The translations under genes were made by a program, and so were the position numbers. Positions 20,521 to 29,110 of a stretch of DNA of 64,000 nt are shown here, piece after piece (within the stretch, counting starts at the first letter, position 1; each line of letters begins with the position of its first letter). Origin of the DNA: UBA9659 sp965208605 (GTDB taxonomy: Bacteria > Pseudomonadota > Gammaproteobacteria > Pseudomonadales > Azotimanducaceae); NCBI GenBank assembly GCA_965208605.1, contig OZ242345.1, positions 682,001-746,000 of the forward strand. Direction: 5' to 3'. The notes beneath the pieces were generated by a model. The model had not been told where the DNA came from. It ran no database searches and worked only from the letters and a program-made list of their open reading frames with translations.

Positions 20521-21666
20521 ATGAAATCACCCAAATTAGAAGATCCATTTAGCCCGGGTTCTGGACATCTTCCGCCCTATCTGGCTGGCAGAGAAGATGA
20601 GCAATCTGTGTTTCGAAAGGGTTTAGCCAAAATATCTGCTGGTAAATCACCTCCGGCAGCAACGGTTTTATATGGCCCGCGTGGGATGGGTAAAACAGTC
20701 TTGTTGCGTTGGTTTAAAAATGAAGTTGAGCCGTCTGGAGCAAAGAAGGATTTAATACGTGTGGTTTGGGTGACCCCTGATCAATTAGAATCGCCATCTG
20801 ATTTATGGAAGTGTTTGATGCCTCCTGAAACGCTGAAAAGTAAAGTGACCCCTGAAGATGTGACGGCTGGCTTTAATATCGAAGTATTGGCTGCTAGTGC
20901 TACTTGGAAAGCAAAGGATTTATTTAAACAAACATTTCAAAAGGTTTTAATTGATCAGTGTAAAAAACAACCATTAATATTGTTAATGGATGAAGCACAT
21001 AAAATGGACACAGATCTGTGTAATAATTTATTAAATCTTCATCAAATAATTAGTCCTGAATCTCCTTTTATGTTGGTTTTGGCGGGCACTCCTGGACTGC
21101 GACATTTTCTATCGGGAGTAAACGCCACCTTTGTTGAGCGTTCCAGAAAGATTGGTCTTGGGCGATTGGATGAACAGGCTGCCGCAGATGCTATAGTCAA
21201 ACCGTTTGAGGAACAGGGCATACAAATAATTGAAGATGCTTTATCCCTCATTGTTGAAGATAGTCAATGCTACCCCTATTTTTTACAAGAATGGGGTAGT
21301 TCTCTTTGGGAGGAAGCAGACAAAGAAAACTTGACTCGCATAACTGAGGAACAGGTTGCGGTTGTAAAACCAGATATTACCATTATAAAACAAGACTTTT
21401 ATGATGAACGTAGAGATAAATTAAAAACACTTAGGTTGCAGTCAACGGCGGTTGCTATTGCAAAAGCGTTTCAAGATACAAAAGAAATGTCAAAGAATAT
21501 GATTATGGAAATCATTAGAGACAATTTATCGGTTGATTCATTGAATACACAATCAGATATTGAACGCTTACAAACATTTGTTGATCAAGATTTTATTTGG
21601 CGACCATTGGGGTCTGATTTTTATGAACCGGGTATTCCCAGTTTCATGACGCATATACTGAATTAA
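20521..21666 (+). CDS. ORC/Cdc6-like AAA ATPase, copy 1
   Basis: 381 residues. The N-terminus has the family mark GHLPPYLAGREDE. Walker A is GPRGMGKT at 52-59, Walker B is LLMDEAHKMD, sensor 1 is VLAGTPGLRHF, and ERSRKIGLGRLDEQA looks like the arginine-finger/sensor region. The C-terminal part is winged-helix-like and ends DFIWRPLGSDFYEPGIPSFMTH. This resembles AAA_16/ORC-type ATPases; its substrate is unknown. It is more AT-rich than its neighbours and clearly diverged from the other two copies (35797-36945, 57597-58811). It stands alone, next to a dispersed repeat cluster. Confidence 0.8.
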   Translation: MKSPKLEDPFSPGSGHLPPYLAGREDEQSVFRKGLAKISAGKSPPAATVLYGPRGMGKTVLLRWFKNEVEPSGAKKDLIRVVWVTPDQLESPSDLWKCLMPPETLKSKVTPEDVTAGFNIEVLAASATWKAKDLFKQTFQKVLIDQCKKQPLILLMDEAHKMDTDLCNNLLNLHQIISPESPFMLVLAGTPGLRHFLSGVNATFVERSRKIGLGRLDEQAAADAIVKPFEEQGIQIIEDALSLIVEDSQCYPYFLQEWGSSLWEEADKENLTRITEEQVAVVKPDITIIKQDFYDERRDKLKTLRLQSTAVAIAKAFQDTKEMSKNMIMEIIRDNLSVDSLNTQSDIERLQTFVDQDFIWRPLGSDFYEPGIPSFMTHILN

Positions 21667-21728
21667 ATGATTGGAGAGCTATGATGGTCATCGATTTCAT
21701 CAACAAGAATCCATCATAGAGGCTTGGT

Positions 21729-22772
21729 ATGCACAAGACAGTAATCAGCCTGATACTGCTCATCATCGCCCTGGCCCTGGGGATAGTCACCCTGAGAATA
21801 GTCGCCGTGCAGGATCTGTTGATGGGCTACATGCTGAAGGCAGCCATGTCTCAGGATACTGAGCGGGGCTACGAGGAAAAGACACTAAAAGCCTTCGTCT
21901 GCGGTAGCTCCTCCCCCATACCGGCACCAGGCAGGGCACAGGCATGTATCGCCGTGCTGACTCCCGAACACTTTTATATTATTGATTCGGGTGTGGGTTC
22001 TACTGACAATATCATCGCCTCAAGACTGCCCATGCAACGGTTGCAAGGGGTTTTTATCACCCACTTTCATTCCGATCACATTGCGGAAATCCCCGAGGTG
22101 AACCTGAATTCCTGGGTCCAGGGGCGCGCTGAGCCCTTGGAGATCATTGGTCCACCTGGCATTGAGCAGATTGTCACCGGGCTGAATAGTGCCTATGCGC
22201 CAGACCGACACTACCGCACTGCCCACCACGGCGCCGACCTGCTACCACCCGCACTGGGTACATTGAAGGCAAAGACCCTCTCAGTGGGCGAAGTCATACA
22301 AGATGGCGCCCTGAGAGTGACTGCATTTCCGGCTGAGCATGCCCCCGTACAACCCGCGCTGGGTTACCGGTTTGACTACCATGGGCGGAGCCTGGTCATT
22401 TCCGGGGACAGCCTGGTAACCGAGCAGACTGAGCTGATGGTGCAGGATGCCGACCTACTTCTGCATGACGCCTTGTCCGAACCCCTCATGAGCCACCTGA
22501 TAACAGCGGCGGCCGCCGCTGGCAGACACCGAAATGAGCAGATATTCTCTGATGTGCTTGATTATCACGCGGGAACCAGTGCCCTGAGGACGCTGGGCGA
22601 AAGGTCAAATGTCGGGATGATTGCCTATTATCACCTAGTACCCGCACCAAGCAATATGGTGATGCAGAGGATATTTGAGCGAAACCTGCCAGAAAATCAT
22701 CTGATCGCCGAAGACAGAATGTGGTTTGAGCTACCCGCTGGGTCAAAGGAAATTATCATCTCGGAAGACTAG
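21729..22772 (+). CDS. Membrane-anchored metallo-beta-lactamase-fold hydrolase
   Basis: 347 residues. An N-terminal signal anchor (SLILLIIALALGIVTL) is followed by an MBL-fold domain with the metal-binding ITHFHSDHIAEIPEVNL (HxHxDH), a later GDSLVTEQTELM aspartate and DLLLHDALSE, as in RNase Z-like or arylsulfatase-like members. The anchor suggests a periplasmic hydrolase rather than tRNA 3' processing. The substrate is unknown. It is convergent with the downstream operon, separated by a hairpin. Confidence 0.8.
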   Translation: MHKTVISLILLIIALALGIVTLRIVAVQDLLMGYMLKAAMSQDTERGYEEKTLKAFVCGSSSPIPAPGRAQACIAVLTPEHFYIIDSGVGSTDNIIASRLPMQRLQGVFITHFHSDHIAEIPEVNLNSWVQGRAEPLEIIGPPGIEQIVTGLNSAYAPDRHYRTAHHGADLLPPALGTLKAKTLSVGEVIQDGALRVTAFPAEHAPVQPALGYRFDYHGRSLVISGDSLVTEQTELMVQDADLLLHDALSEPLMSHLITAAAAAGRHRNEQIFSDVLDYHAGTSALRTLGERSNVGMIAYYHLVPAPSNMVMQRIFERNLPENHLIAEDRMWFELPAGSKEIIISED

Positions 22773-22788
22773 GGGTAGCGCTTTCAAT

Positions 22789-22821
22789 CTGCCCTCTTGC
22801 CGTCAGGATCAAAGAGGGCAG
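22789..22821. terminator. Hairpin between convergent genes
   Basis: A 10-bp perfect stem (CTGCCCTCTT with AAGAGGGCAG) and a 13-base loop lie between two convergent stops, so it could end transcription from both sides. There is no strong T-run. The loop region contains GTCAGGATCAAAGA, which also occurs in dispersed repeats. Confidence 0.5.
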
Positions 22822-22845
22822 TTGTCCCCGCTTCATTCAGGCGGC

Positions 22846-24549
22846 TCAGTCGTACACCACTCTGAAGCCAATGCTGTCCGAACGATGCGTGAGCGGCACC
22901 AGCCGCCCGAAGACGCTACGCGCCGTGGTCTTGCCGGGCAGTAGCCAGTTGCCACCCTGGACCCAGGCAACATAGTCGCCGCGCTCGGCGGTAACCGAGA
23001 GGGTCCACTCGGACACATTGCCCGCCAGATCCTGCACGCCAGTAGCCGTGACATCCCCCGCGGCAGCAGCACAGGGACGCACCCCCGGCTCGGCCTGATC
23101 TCCAGTGGTATCGCCAGTGGTCGCCCGGTCCACCACATATTCATTACCCCATGGATAGGTGTTGGCATCCGCCCCGGCAGCCAGCAGTTGCCATTCCTCA
23201 ACCCGGGGCAAGCGCCCCCCCGCCCAGCGCGCAAAAGCATCCGCCGCCCACCAGTTGACGCCGCTCACGGGCAGATCAAGGTCTTGCCTCTGTGCTTGCC
23301 AGTTGTGTGGTCTATAGGCTTGCCATTTCGGTTCATGTTCATTTGCAAATAGACCGAGACGCGCTAATGGATGACGCAAGAAAGCACGGTATTCACGGCG
23401 ACTGACTTCACAACGACTCGCCTCCAGGCGCCGAGTTCCTGGCGCTTGACTGACGAGCCCCGGCACCCGGACCTGTCGTGCCGCCGGTAGCAGGACCGCC
23501 ACCCGTGCCAGCCGTAAATCCTCGGGCACGCCAAGCGGATAAACACCCGCGGGAATGGCTACCACCTTGGGCTTAGCACCCCAAGACAGCGTTGCCGCCG
23601 GCGGCTCTGGGTAAACACAACGGAAACCCAGATGATGACTCAAGGTTTGTGGCTCAATAGCCAACCAGGCGGCGGCAAGAGCATACAGAGGGCGCCCCCG
23701 GACCCGGGCTGCCGGGGCGCCATGGGCCCCCGGCTGCCGCTCTTGAGGGTGGGCGTCGCGCTGACCGCGACTCCACTCCATCACCCCGCCCGCAAGATCT
23801 TGTACCCCTTCGGGGCTTGCCGCTTCTGGATGCAAGGCGCAGGACTGGGCGGCGTTGCGATGCGCACTCTGATAGGGCCAGGCACTGTCGTCAAAGTCGT
23901 TCCCCCAGGGATACAAACGACCCTCCGTCCCGACCGCCATGGCTTCCCATTCATCAGCCCATGGCAAGCGACCGCCAGCAGCAGCGCAGTAAGTGGTAGC
24001 AGCGGCGTAGTTGATGCCACTGGCTGGCGACTGCAACAAACCAGCGATGCGATGCCCACTGGAGATGCTATGCACGGCACTCGGGTCAAACTCCTCATCA
24101 AGCATCGCTGCGTTCTTGCCCGATTGCCATCTCCCGAAACGCTCAAAATCAAGTTGCCGCACTTCGCAAGTATCCGCCCAAAAAGCATCCAGTTGCACCT
24201 GCTGTGCCGGTCGGTCCAAACGCCGGCGTAACTCGGTACCGAAGTAACCACGTTCCAGTGCTTCTAATACATGCTGGTCAAACGCGCGCGCGCGCGGGCT
24301 GGCAGATGCCTCAAAGCCGAGTTCCACCGTCAAGGTATCGCTACGCAGGGTTCGAAAGCCAAACTGAGTCACCAACAAGAGCAGAAGCACCAGCAACACT
24401 AAGAGCATGCCAAAGACCAATGAGGCAAGGCCAACACCGTGTCTAATCCAGAAAGGTCTAATCCAGAAAGGTCTAATCCAGAAAGGTCTAATCCAGAAAG
24501 GTCTAATCCAGAAAGGTCTAGTCCAGAAGTGTTTAGTCCAGAGCTTCAT
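22846..24549 (-). CDS. Membrane protein with two FGE/SUMF1-like domains
   Basis: 567 residues. Residues 8-36 are a tandem repeat of FWIRP units (seven 15-bp copies), followed by one transmembrane helix (about 40-62). Two formylglycine-generating-enzyme-like domains then follow outside the membrane. The first (about 105-318) has GGRLPWADEWEAMAVG, YPWGNDF and VQDLAGGVMEWS. The second (about 350-567) has GGRLPRVEEWQLLAAG, YPWGNEY and VQDLAGNVSEW. The catalytic cysteine pair after the RGG(S/N)W-type motif is missing in both, so oxidase activity is unlikely and a binding role is inferred. The start overlaps the gene before it (ATGA). It is the last gene of a four-gene operon. Confidence 0.8.
   Translation of the reverse strand: MKLWTKHFWTRPFWIRPFWIRPFWIRPFWIRPFWIRHGVGLASLVFGMLLVLLVLLLLLVTQFGFRTLRSDTLTVELGFEASASPRARAFDQHVLEALERGYFGTELRRRLDRPAQQVQLDAFWADTCEVRQLDFERFGRWQSGKNAAMLDEEFDPSAVHSISSGHRIAGLLQSPASGINYAAATTYCAAAGGRLPWADEWEAMAVGTEGRLYPWGNDFDDSAWPYQSAHRNAAQSCALHPEAASPEGVQDLAGGVMEWSRGQRDAHPQERQPGAHGAPAARVRGRPLYALAAAWLAIEPQTLSHHLGFRCVYPEPPAATLSWGAKPKVVAIPAGVYPLGVPEDLRLARVAVLLPAARQVRVPGLVSQAPGTRRLEASRCEVSRREYRAFLRHPLARLGLFANEHEPKWQAYRPHNWQAQRQDLDLPVSGVNWWAADAFARWAGGRLPRVEEWQLLAAGADANTYPWGNEYVVDRATTGDTTGDQAEPGVRPCAAAAGDVTATGVQDLAGNVSEWTLSVTAERGDYVAWVQGGNWLLPGKTTARSVFGRLVPLTHRSDSIGFRVVYD
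24441..24545. repeat. Seven 15-bp tandem units at the 5' end of the FGE-like gene
   Basis: Units of GTCTAATCCAGAAAG, five of them identical (24441-24515) and two diverged, reach to within two bases of the start codon. They encode the FWIRP repeats just before the membrane helix. Unit length is a multiple of three, so copy-number change would not break the frame. Confidence 0.93.
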
Positions 24550-26288
24550 CCGGGTCGCCGGCCAATCAAGTAGCGCACCAAAAAGCCAAAGCCAAGTATG
24601 CAGATGAGTAGTAGCACATAAAGAGAAACCAACCAGTCACGGGTGCCGAAGCCGGGTTCCTGAGCTGAGGTGCGTAGCGGACGACCGCCCAGCCGCACCC
24701 GGTTATCCTCGGCAGGCACCACCAATCGCCCTTCTGCATCAATGCTGGCGTAGGTGAAGCCAATGATGAAGTCGTCAAAGCCAGGTGCAATATAGGCAAC
24801 TGCTCGCCACCGCAACCCTTCACCGAACGCTTGTGGTGCCATTTGTTTCGGCATCAGCAGTATGGCGTGCCATTCAAGGGATAACGACAAACCACGCCAT
24901 ACATCAGGGTGAGTGTTTAACCCCAGCGTCAGCCGCCCGAGTGGCTGGGCAGCCGGGCCCGCTTGCCCTAAGAAGACCTCCTGCAACTGCCGATTGGGGG
25001 CAATCAGCAGCGCCGTCTTGGCACCCTCCTCAAGGGCTTGTGGAATGATCCTGAGTGGCTGTTCCTGGCTTGTCCCCGAGGCACCAAGAGACGAGTCGTA
25101 AGCCATATTTAAGGATAGTTCCCATGCTAAATCGCTAATCATGTTGTGGGTGTCTTCATCCAGTGTTGCCGGTGTCATGAAGGCACTACTGAGCAGGGCT
25201 TCAAAATTTGCCAATAAAGGACTCGGCGAGACCCCGGCATCCAGCCGTGCTTGTAGCCTGCCGGTTACATCAAACAAGGCGGCCAGTATTCTCGCCACGC
25301 TGGGTTTGGTATCACCCCAACTGAAGGCTTGGCCGCTATCCTGGAATAACGAATCCGGACTGGAAAGCCGAAAGCGCATACGTTCACCGCCTGCTTGCCC
25401 AGGGAGACCACTAAGCCCCGAGGTCTGGCTGCCAGTACCGGGAACGGCATTGGGGAAACTACCGAGCATGCTGCCATCACCGAGGCCAGGAATACCGGGA
25501 ATAAGACCAGTGCCACCAATACCTGACCCAGTACCTGCCATGAACCCGGACAGAGGTCCCAAGGCCGCACCGCCTGGAAAGGGACTCAGCTCGGCATTCG
25601 GATCCTTGCCACCCCCACCGGGAAAATCTGCTGGCGGCCAGCTGTCTCCAGCACCGCTACCCTGGGTCAGCGCCGGCAGCGTTGAGCTCCCCGTTGCACC
25701 GCCACCCATGCCGCCGACACAATCCTGTGCCGCAATACCCGGCGGGCACTTGCCGGCCTGCGCCAGGCCCAGACCACCCGCGAGAAAATGCCAATGCTGC
25801 ACGGTAATCTCATGGTCGCGTAAAATGGACATGGCAAGATAGAACTGAGCAATATCATAAACATCAACGCGTAGTCGTAGCTTGCGCTCCGGGTCAAAGC
25901 CAGTCAGCCAGTCATCCATGACATTCGGTTCGCGTGCTAGTGCTTCCCGTCGCCAAATGCTACCGCTGTAAAACTCCCGCACGAAGTCGCGGTGCAATTC
26001 AATAATGGGCAGGGTCTGGGGGTCGTATTGTTGATCCAGCGGCGAGTTGCGATAGTCATGCAACTGGGCCGGTGCGCTCGCCGCCAGGCTGTTCAACACC
26101 AGGGAGGTACTGAAACGACGGCTCATCATGGTTTCCACTTCTTCCACCTGGGAAGCAGTACGTTGCTCTCGCTCACCACGTGCGGCGATGCTGAGCACTA
26201 TGACAATAATCAGCATTGCCAAGCCATTGGCGAGAATATCCACCAGTGCCGTGCCGGCGAAGTCGGGCATCCGCATCTGCCGACTCAT
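24546..26288 (-). CDS. Large ExbD/MotB-like stator subunit with two membrane helices
   Basis: 580 residues. Near the N-terminus GTALVDILANGLAMLIIVIV resembles the ExbD/TolR transmembrane helix, with Asp17 at the position of the ion-carrying aspartate (PLVD in ExbD). A mixed domain follows, then a Gly/Pro-rich stretch (about 185-310), a second folded region, and a C-terminal transmembrane helix (about 552-573, SLYVLLLICILGFGFLVRYL). ExbD proteins are usually about 140 residues, so this is a greatly extended form. It overlaps both neighbours by 4 bases (ATGA), so translation is coupled. Confidence 0.68.
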   Translation of the reverse strand: MSRQMRMPDFAGTALVDILANGLAMLIIVIVLSIAARGEREQRTASQVEEVETMMSRRFSTSLVLNSLAASAPAQLHDYRNSPLDQQYDPQTLPIIELHRDFVREFYSGSIWRREALAREPNVMDDWLTGFDPERKLRLRVDVYDIAQFYLAMSILRDHEITVQHWHFLAGGLGLAQAGKCPPGIAAQDCVGGMGGGATGSSTLPALTQGSGAGDSWPPADFPGGGGKDPNAELSPFPGGAALGPLSGFMAGTGSGIGGTGLIPGIPGLGDGSMLGSFPNAVPGTGSQTSGLSGLPGQAGGERMRFRLSSPDSLFQDSGQAFSWGDTKPSVARILAALFDVTGRLQARLDAGVSPSPLLANFEALLSSAFMTPATLDEDTHNMISDLAWELSLNMAYDSSLGASGTSQEQPLRIIPQALEEGAKTALLIAPNRQLQEVFLGQAGPAAQPLGRLTLGLNTHPDVWRGLSLSLEWHAILLMPKQMAPQAFGEGLRWRAVAYIAPGFDDFIIGFTYASIDAEGRLVVPAEDNRVRLGGRPLRTSAQEPGFGTRDWLVSLYVLLLICILGFGFLVRYLIGRRPG

Positions 26289-26821
26289 GGGGGGTCCTTA
26301 ACATAGCCTTGGATGTAAGGGGGGATGTCGTTCAAGGCAACTGATTTAAGCAGTTCATTATCAGCGATGACCCAGCCGATGGACACTATCTGCTGGGGCC
26401 AGGTTTGACGCAGACACTCCCGCGCCAGGGCCATGGTCGGCACACTGCCTTCCAACATGAAAAACACGATCTGATTGCCGTTTGCCTCGTACACATGGCG
26501 CGCGTAATCCAGAAAAGGGCCACCCGCAACGCAGACTTGAGACGGGTTGATGCTGAGGCCGCTTTCAATGATGCGTAACTCGTCAGGAAAGGTAATCACC
26601 ACATAACCACTACCACCGTCCAACCGGTCAATGCGATACAGACCGTCTTCACTACCATGTTCCAGACGTTCGCGCTGGGCCGCATCCGAATAAAGATTGA
26701 CCACCACCAGGAACACCATCAGGACCCCGAAGACGCCGCCGAAAATTGCCATCATCGGCGCGTTGCTCTCATCGCTCAGGATGTTCCCGGAAGCGCGGGA
26801 CGGCGATACTTGTCTAGGCAT
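26285..26821 (-). CDS. Small single-helix ExbD/MotB-like subunit
   Basis: 178 residues from the ATG that overlaps the previous stop by 8 bases (ATGCCTAG). A cytoplasmic stretch with DES is followed by one transmembrane helix (21-44, APMMAIFGGVFGVLMVFLVVVN) and a periplasmic domain of about 130 residues. The layout is that of ExbD/TolR/MotB stator proteins, but I see no peptidoglycan-binding OmpA domain and no clear aspartate inside the helix. It may pair with the larger ExbD-like subunit. Function is inferred from context. Confidence 0.6.
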   Translation of the reverse strand: MPRQVSPSRASGNILSDESNAPMMAIFGGVFGVLMVFLVVVNLYSDAAQRERLEHGSEDGLYRIDRLDGGSGYVVITFPDELRIIESGLSINPSQVCVAGGPFLDYARHVYEANGNQIVFFMLEGSVPTMALARECLRQTWPQQIVSIGWVIADNELLKSVALNDIPPYIQGYVKDPP

Positions 26822-27875
26822 CTTGTAGGCGGCGTTCAAAGGTGGCAAGCAAACGCTCTTCGCTACGTTGCACCAGTGCCAGTGCTAGCATGAGTGCCAC
26901 ACTCAGCGACAGGGCGATGAGGGTGGTGTCAAAGGCGATACCGAGGGGGGCGATGGCAGCATCCAGATCGTTGGACAGGCTCGCGAGCCCAGCGTCCGAG
27001 GCGATGATGCGGCGGATACCCTCAGCCGCAAGGGAAATACCCAACACCGTGCCGATGAAACCCAAGATGGGCACCGCCCAGCAGATATAACGCGGCATCA
27101 GCCAGGATTCCTCGTGGCGCCGCCAGAGTAGTTGCATGGACCTGCCCAGCTCAGCGGGCTTGGCACTGAGCCTATCCAGACTAGCAGTGAACGGCGCAGT
27201 GAAAGAAGAGCCCCTAGGGCTCGGGTTGCTACTCGGCCAACTCGCCAGGGTCCGGCGCAAATACCAGCCGTTCCACGACTTACCGAGCAACAGCAACAGC
27301 CCCCAGAAAAACAGCAACAATGTCAGCGGGGGGATCACCCCGCGCTCCAGAAACCGCCGCGTCAGTGCTTGCATATCCTCGCCACTACGCGCCAGCAGTT
27401 CCAGACCGAGAATCATGCCCGCACACAAAATCAGCGCGGTGATGAGGGAGGGCAAGAGACTGGGCCCGTAAATCAACCGCGCGATACGTTCCAGGCTTTG
27501 CTCTTCCTCACCCGAGTCCAGGGTGCTCACCCAGAGGTTGCAGGCGTGGAGCGCGAGTACCGCGATGAACATGGGCATCATCCGCCCCGCCCAGGACGCG
27601 CTGGCACCACTGACAATCACTTGCCAGGCCGGGGCCGCCAGCACCAGTGCCACGACCACCAGGGCGATGCTGCCGAGGACTTCAATGCAGGTGAACAGTG
27701 CGTGGCGAGTACCCAGGAGGAACCAGGTGGCGGCAACCGCGATGAGTGCCAGGAGCGGCGGCACGGGTGTCCACCAGACGGACAAGTCTAGTAGCCGCAA
27801 GAGATTGATGGTAACGAGCGTCAGCAAGGTGAAGTAAAACAAAAATGACAAACGGGCAGGCCAGGATAAAGTCAT
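26814..27875 (-). CDS. MotA/TolQ/ExbB-like proton channel protein
   Basis: 353 residues with about eight predicted membrane helices (near 9-30, 38-56, 62-84, 98-116, 139-160, 181-199, 264-286, 308-334). The last two match the MotA/TolQ/ExbB core: ICWAVPILGFIGTVLGIS and IAPLGIAFDTTLIALSLS, with the GTVLGI motif. In the family, five such subunits surround two ExbD/MotB helices and turn ion flow into motion. The five or six extra N-terminal helices are unusual. It is the first gene of the overlapping operon; a weak Shine-Dalgarno (GAGACC) precedes the ATG. Confidence 0.75.
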   Translation of the reverse strand: MTLSWPARLSFLFYFTLLTLVTINLLRLLDLSVWWTPVPPLLALIAVAATWFLLGTRHALFTCIEVLGSIALVVVALVLAAPAWQVIVSGASASWAGRMMPMFIAVLALHACNLWVSTLDSGEEEQSLERIARLIYGPSLLPSLITALILCAGMILGLELLARSGEDMQALTRRFLERGVIPPLTLLLFFWGLLLLLGKSWNGWYLRRTLASWPSSNPSPRGSSFTAPFTASLDRLSAKPAELGRSMQLLWRRHEESWLMPRYICWAVPILGFIGTVLGISLAAEGIRRIIASDAGLASLSNDLDAAIAPLGIAFDTTLIALSLSVALMLALALVQRSEERLLATFERRLQDA

Positions 27876-27984
27876 GGTCGGTCTCAGTTGATTAGGGTGT
27901 GTGGTAGCTCAGCCGCGCTGACCCGCCATTCTACGCATTCAGGCTAGGCATGCAAAGGAAAACACGTACGACAGGAAAACACGC

Positions 27985-28440
27985 CGACATCCTCGCCGTC
28001 AGTCGCCCTCGCCTCCGCTTTGCTCCGCTCCGCTGTCATTCTCGGCACCCCAGTTATCACAGCCTGTCCATTCCATCGGTTGTGATAACTGGGGGGTCGG
28101 GAATCCAGAGGAACAAAGCCAAGCACCTGCGGGGCATGTACACAACAAGATGGTGCGTCGCTCCCCGTCACCCTCGGTATTGTCTTCGTCATCAGCACCA
28201 GTAATAACGGGACTGTATCCTTCGTTCCTCTGGATTCCCGAGCAAGCTCGAGAATGACGGCGCGGGGCGCCGTAAGCCGCCACCCTCGCGGCACCCCGCC
28301 CCACTGTCATTCGGGCCGCCAGAAGGCGCGGAGACGTTCCGCCGCGCGCCGTCAGGATCAAAGAAGGCGGGAATCCAGAGGAACAAAGGCAACCGCCTTG
28401 GGCATTTACACATCAACAACAATGGGAAGTGAATAACATA
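27985..28440. repeat. Composite dispersed repeat cluster upstream of the motor-like operon
   Basis: The 619-bp gap between two minus-strand genes is filled with repeat modules. A hairpin element has arms 28047-28064 and 28078-28097 and a longer loop. It is followed by the AGGAACAAAGCCAAGCACCT and CACAACAAGATGG modules. A short-core copy (CTGGATTCCCGAGCAAGCTC then GAGAATGACGG) lies near 28219-28260. A GTCAGGATCAAAGAAGGCGG variant with GGGAATCCAGAGG lies near 28350-28390. I see no convincing gene here. Confidence 0.82.
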
Positions 28441-28494
28441 AACAAGAATGACGCTATTTGCGCTAGATCCAACAACAGCATCCAACAACAGCGC

Positions 28495-28953
28495 CTATTC
28501 CTTCCAGGCCGCCGCCGCAACCCGATCAGCCTCCCGTGTCGTCAGCCAGGCTTCACCCTCGCTCGTCTGCTCCTTCTTCCAGATAGTAGCCCTGGTTTTA
28601 AGGTAGTCCATGACAAATTCACAGGCCGCAAATGCGGCACCACGATGCCCGGCGGCAGTACCCACCAGCACAATTTCATCACCCGGGGCGAGTGCGCCCA
28701 CGCGGTGAATCACGGTTGCGGCAAGCAGGGACCATCGGGCCTCAGCGCACGCCAGAATTTTCCCAATCTCTCGTTCAGTCATGCCGGGATAGTGTTCCAA
28801 ATAGAGTCCGTGAACATCGGCACCTTCATTACTGTCGCGCACGACGCCCGCGAAGATAGCAACTGCGCCTACCCCGCCAGCGGCAGACTGCAACTTCTGA
28901 TACTCAGCTTGCATCTGAAAGGCCGCTTCTTGAATGATGATTTTTTGGTGCAT
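28495..28953 (-). CDS. moaE: MoaE, molybdopterin synthase large subunit
   Basis: 152 residues. Family motifs: GAVAIFAGVVRDSNEG, LYLEHYPGMTEREI, VIHRVGALAPGDEIVLVG and HRGAAFAACEFVMDYLK, then WKKE with the catalytic lysine region. With MoaD it adds two sulfurs to cyclic pyranopterin to form molybdopterin. A frame of ten tetrapeptide repeats lies upstream in the same frame, separated by a single TAG and two codons. Confidence 0.94.
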   Translation of the reverse strand: MHQKIIIQEAAFQMQAEYQKLQSAAGGVGAVAIFAGVVRDSNEGADVHGLYLEHYPGMTEREIGKILACAEARWSLLAATVIHRVGALAPGDEIVLVGTAAGHRGAAFAACEFVMDYLKTRATIWKKEQTSEGEAWLTTREADRVAAAAWKE

Positions 28954-28962
28954 AGACTTCTA

Positions 28963-29082
28963 ATCAGTGTTCATATCTGTGTTTATACCGGTGTTTATAT
29001 CGGTGTTTATATCGGTGTTCATACCAGTGTTCATACCAGTGTTCATACCAGTGTTCATACCAGTGTTCATACCAGTGTTCAT
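28963..29082 (-). repeat. Ten 12-bp units encoding (M/I)NT(G/D) repeats between moaD and moaE
   Basis: Read on the minus strand, ten 12-bp units (ATGAACACTGGT and variants with ATAAACACCGAT) form an open frame of 40 codons: five MNTG, then MNTD, INTD, INTG, INTD, MNTD and a TAG stop at 28960-28962. Six of the units begin with ATG. A GGAG lies 14 bases before the first ATG. The frame continues in phase into moaE two codons after the TAG. I cannot tell whether a peptide is made. Confidence 0.85.
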
Positions 29083-29110
29083 AAAAGCACCGACATCTCC
29101 AGGGACACCA

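Noticed and set aside
22846..24549. True formylglycine-generating enzyme or sulfatase activator
   Set aside because: Both domains lack the catalytic cysteine pair and no sulfatase gene is nearby.
27132..27791. Plus-strand frame of 219 codons inside the MotA-like gene
   Set aside because: It is a Gln/Arg-rich shadow of a membrane protein gene; the minus frame has clear helices and operon overlaps.
22846..27875. Zorya anti-phage system
   Set aside because: There is a MotA-like channel, but no OmpA-type ZorB and no ZorC, ZorD or ZorE.
28963..29082. CRISPR array
   Set aside because: Units are 12 bp and directly adjacent with no spacers. The same argument rejects the other tandem arrays here.
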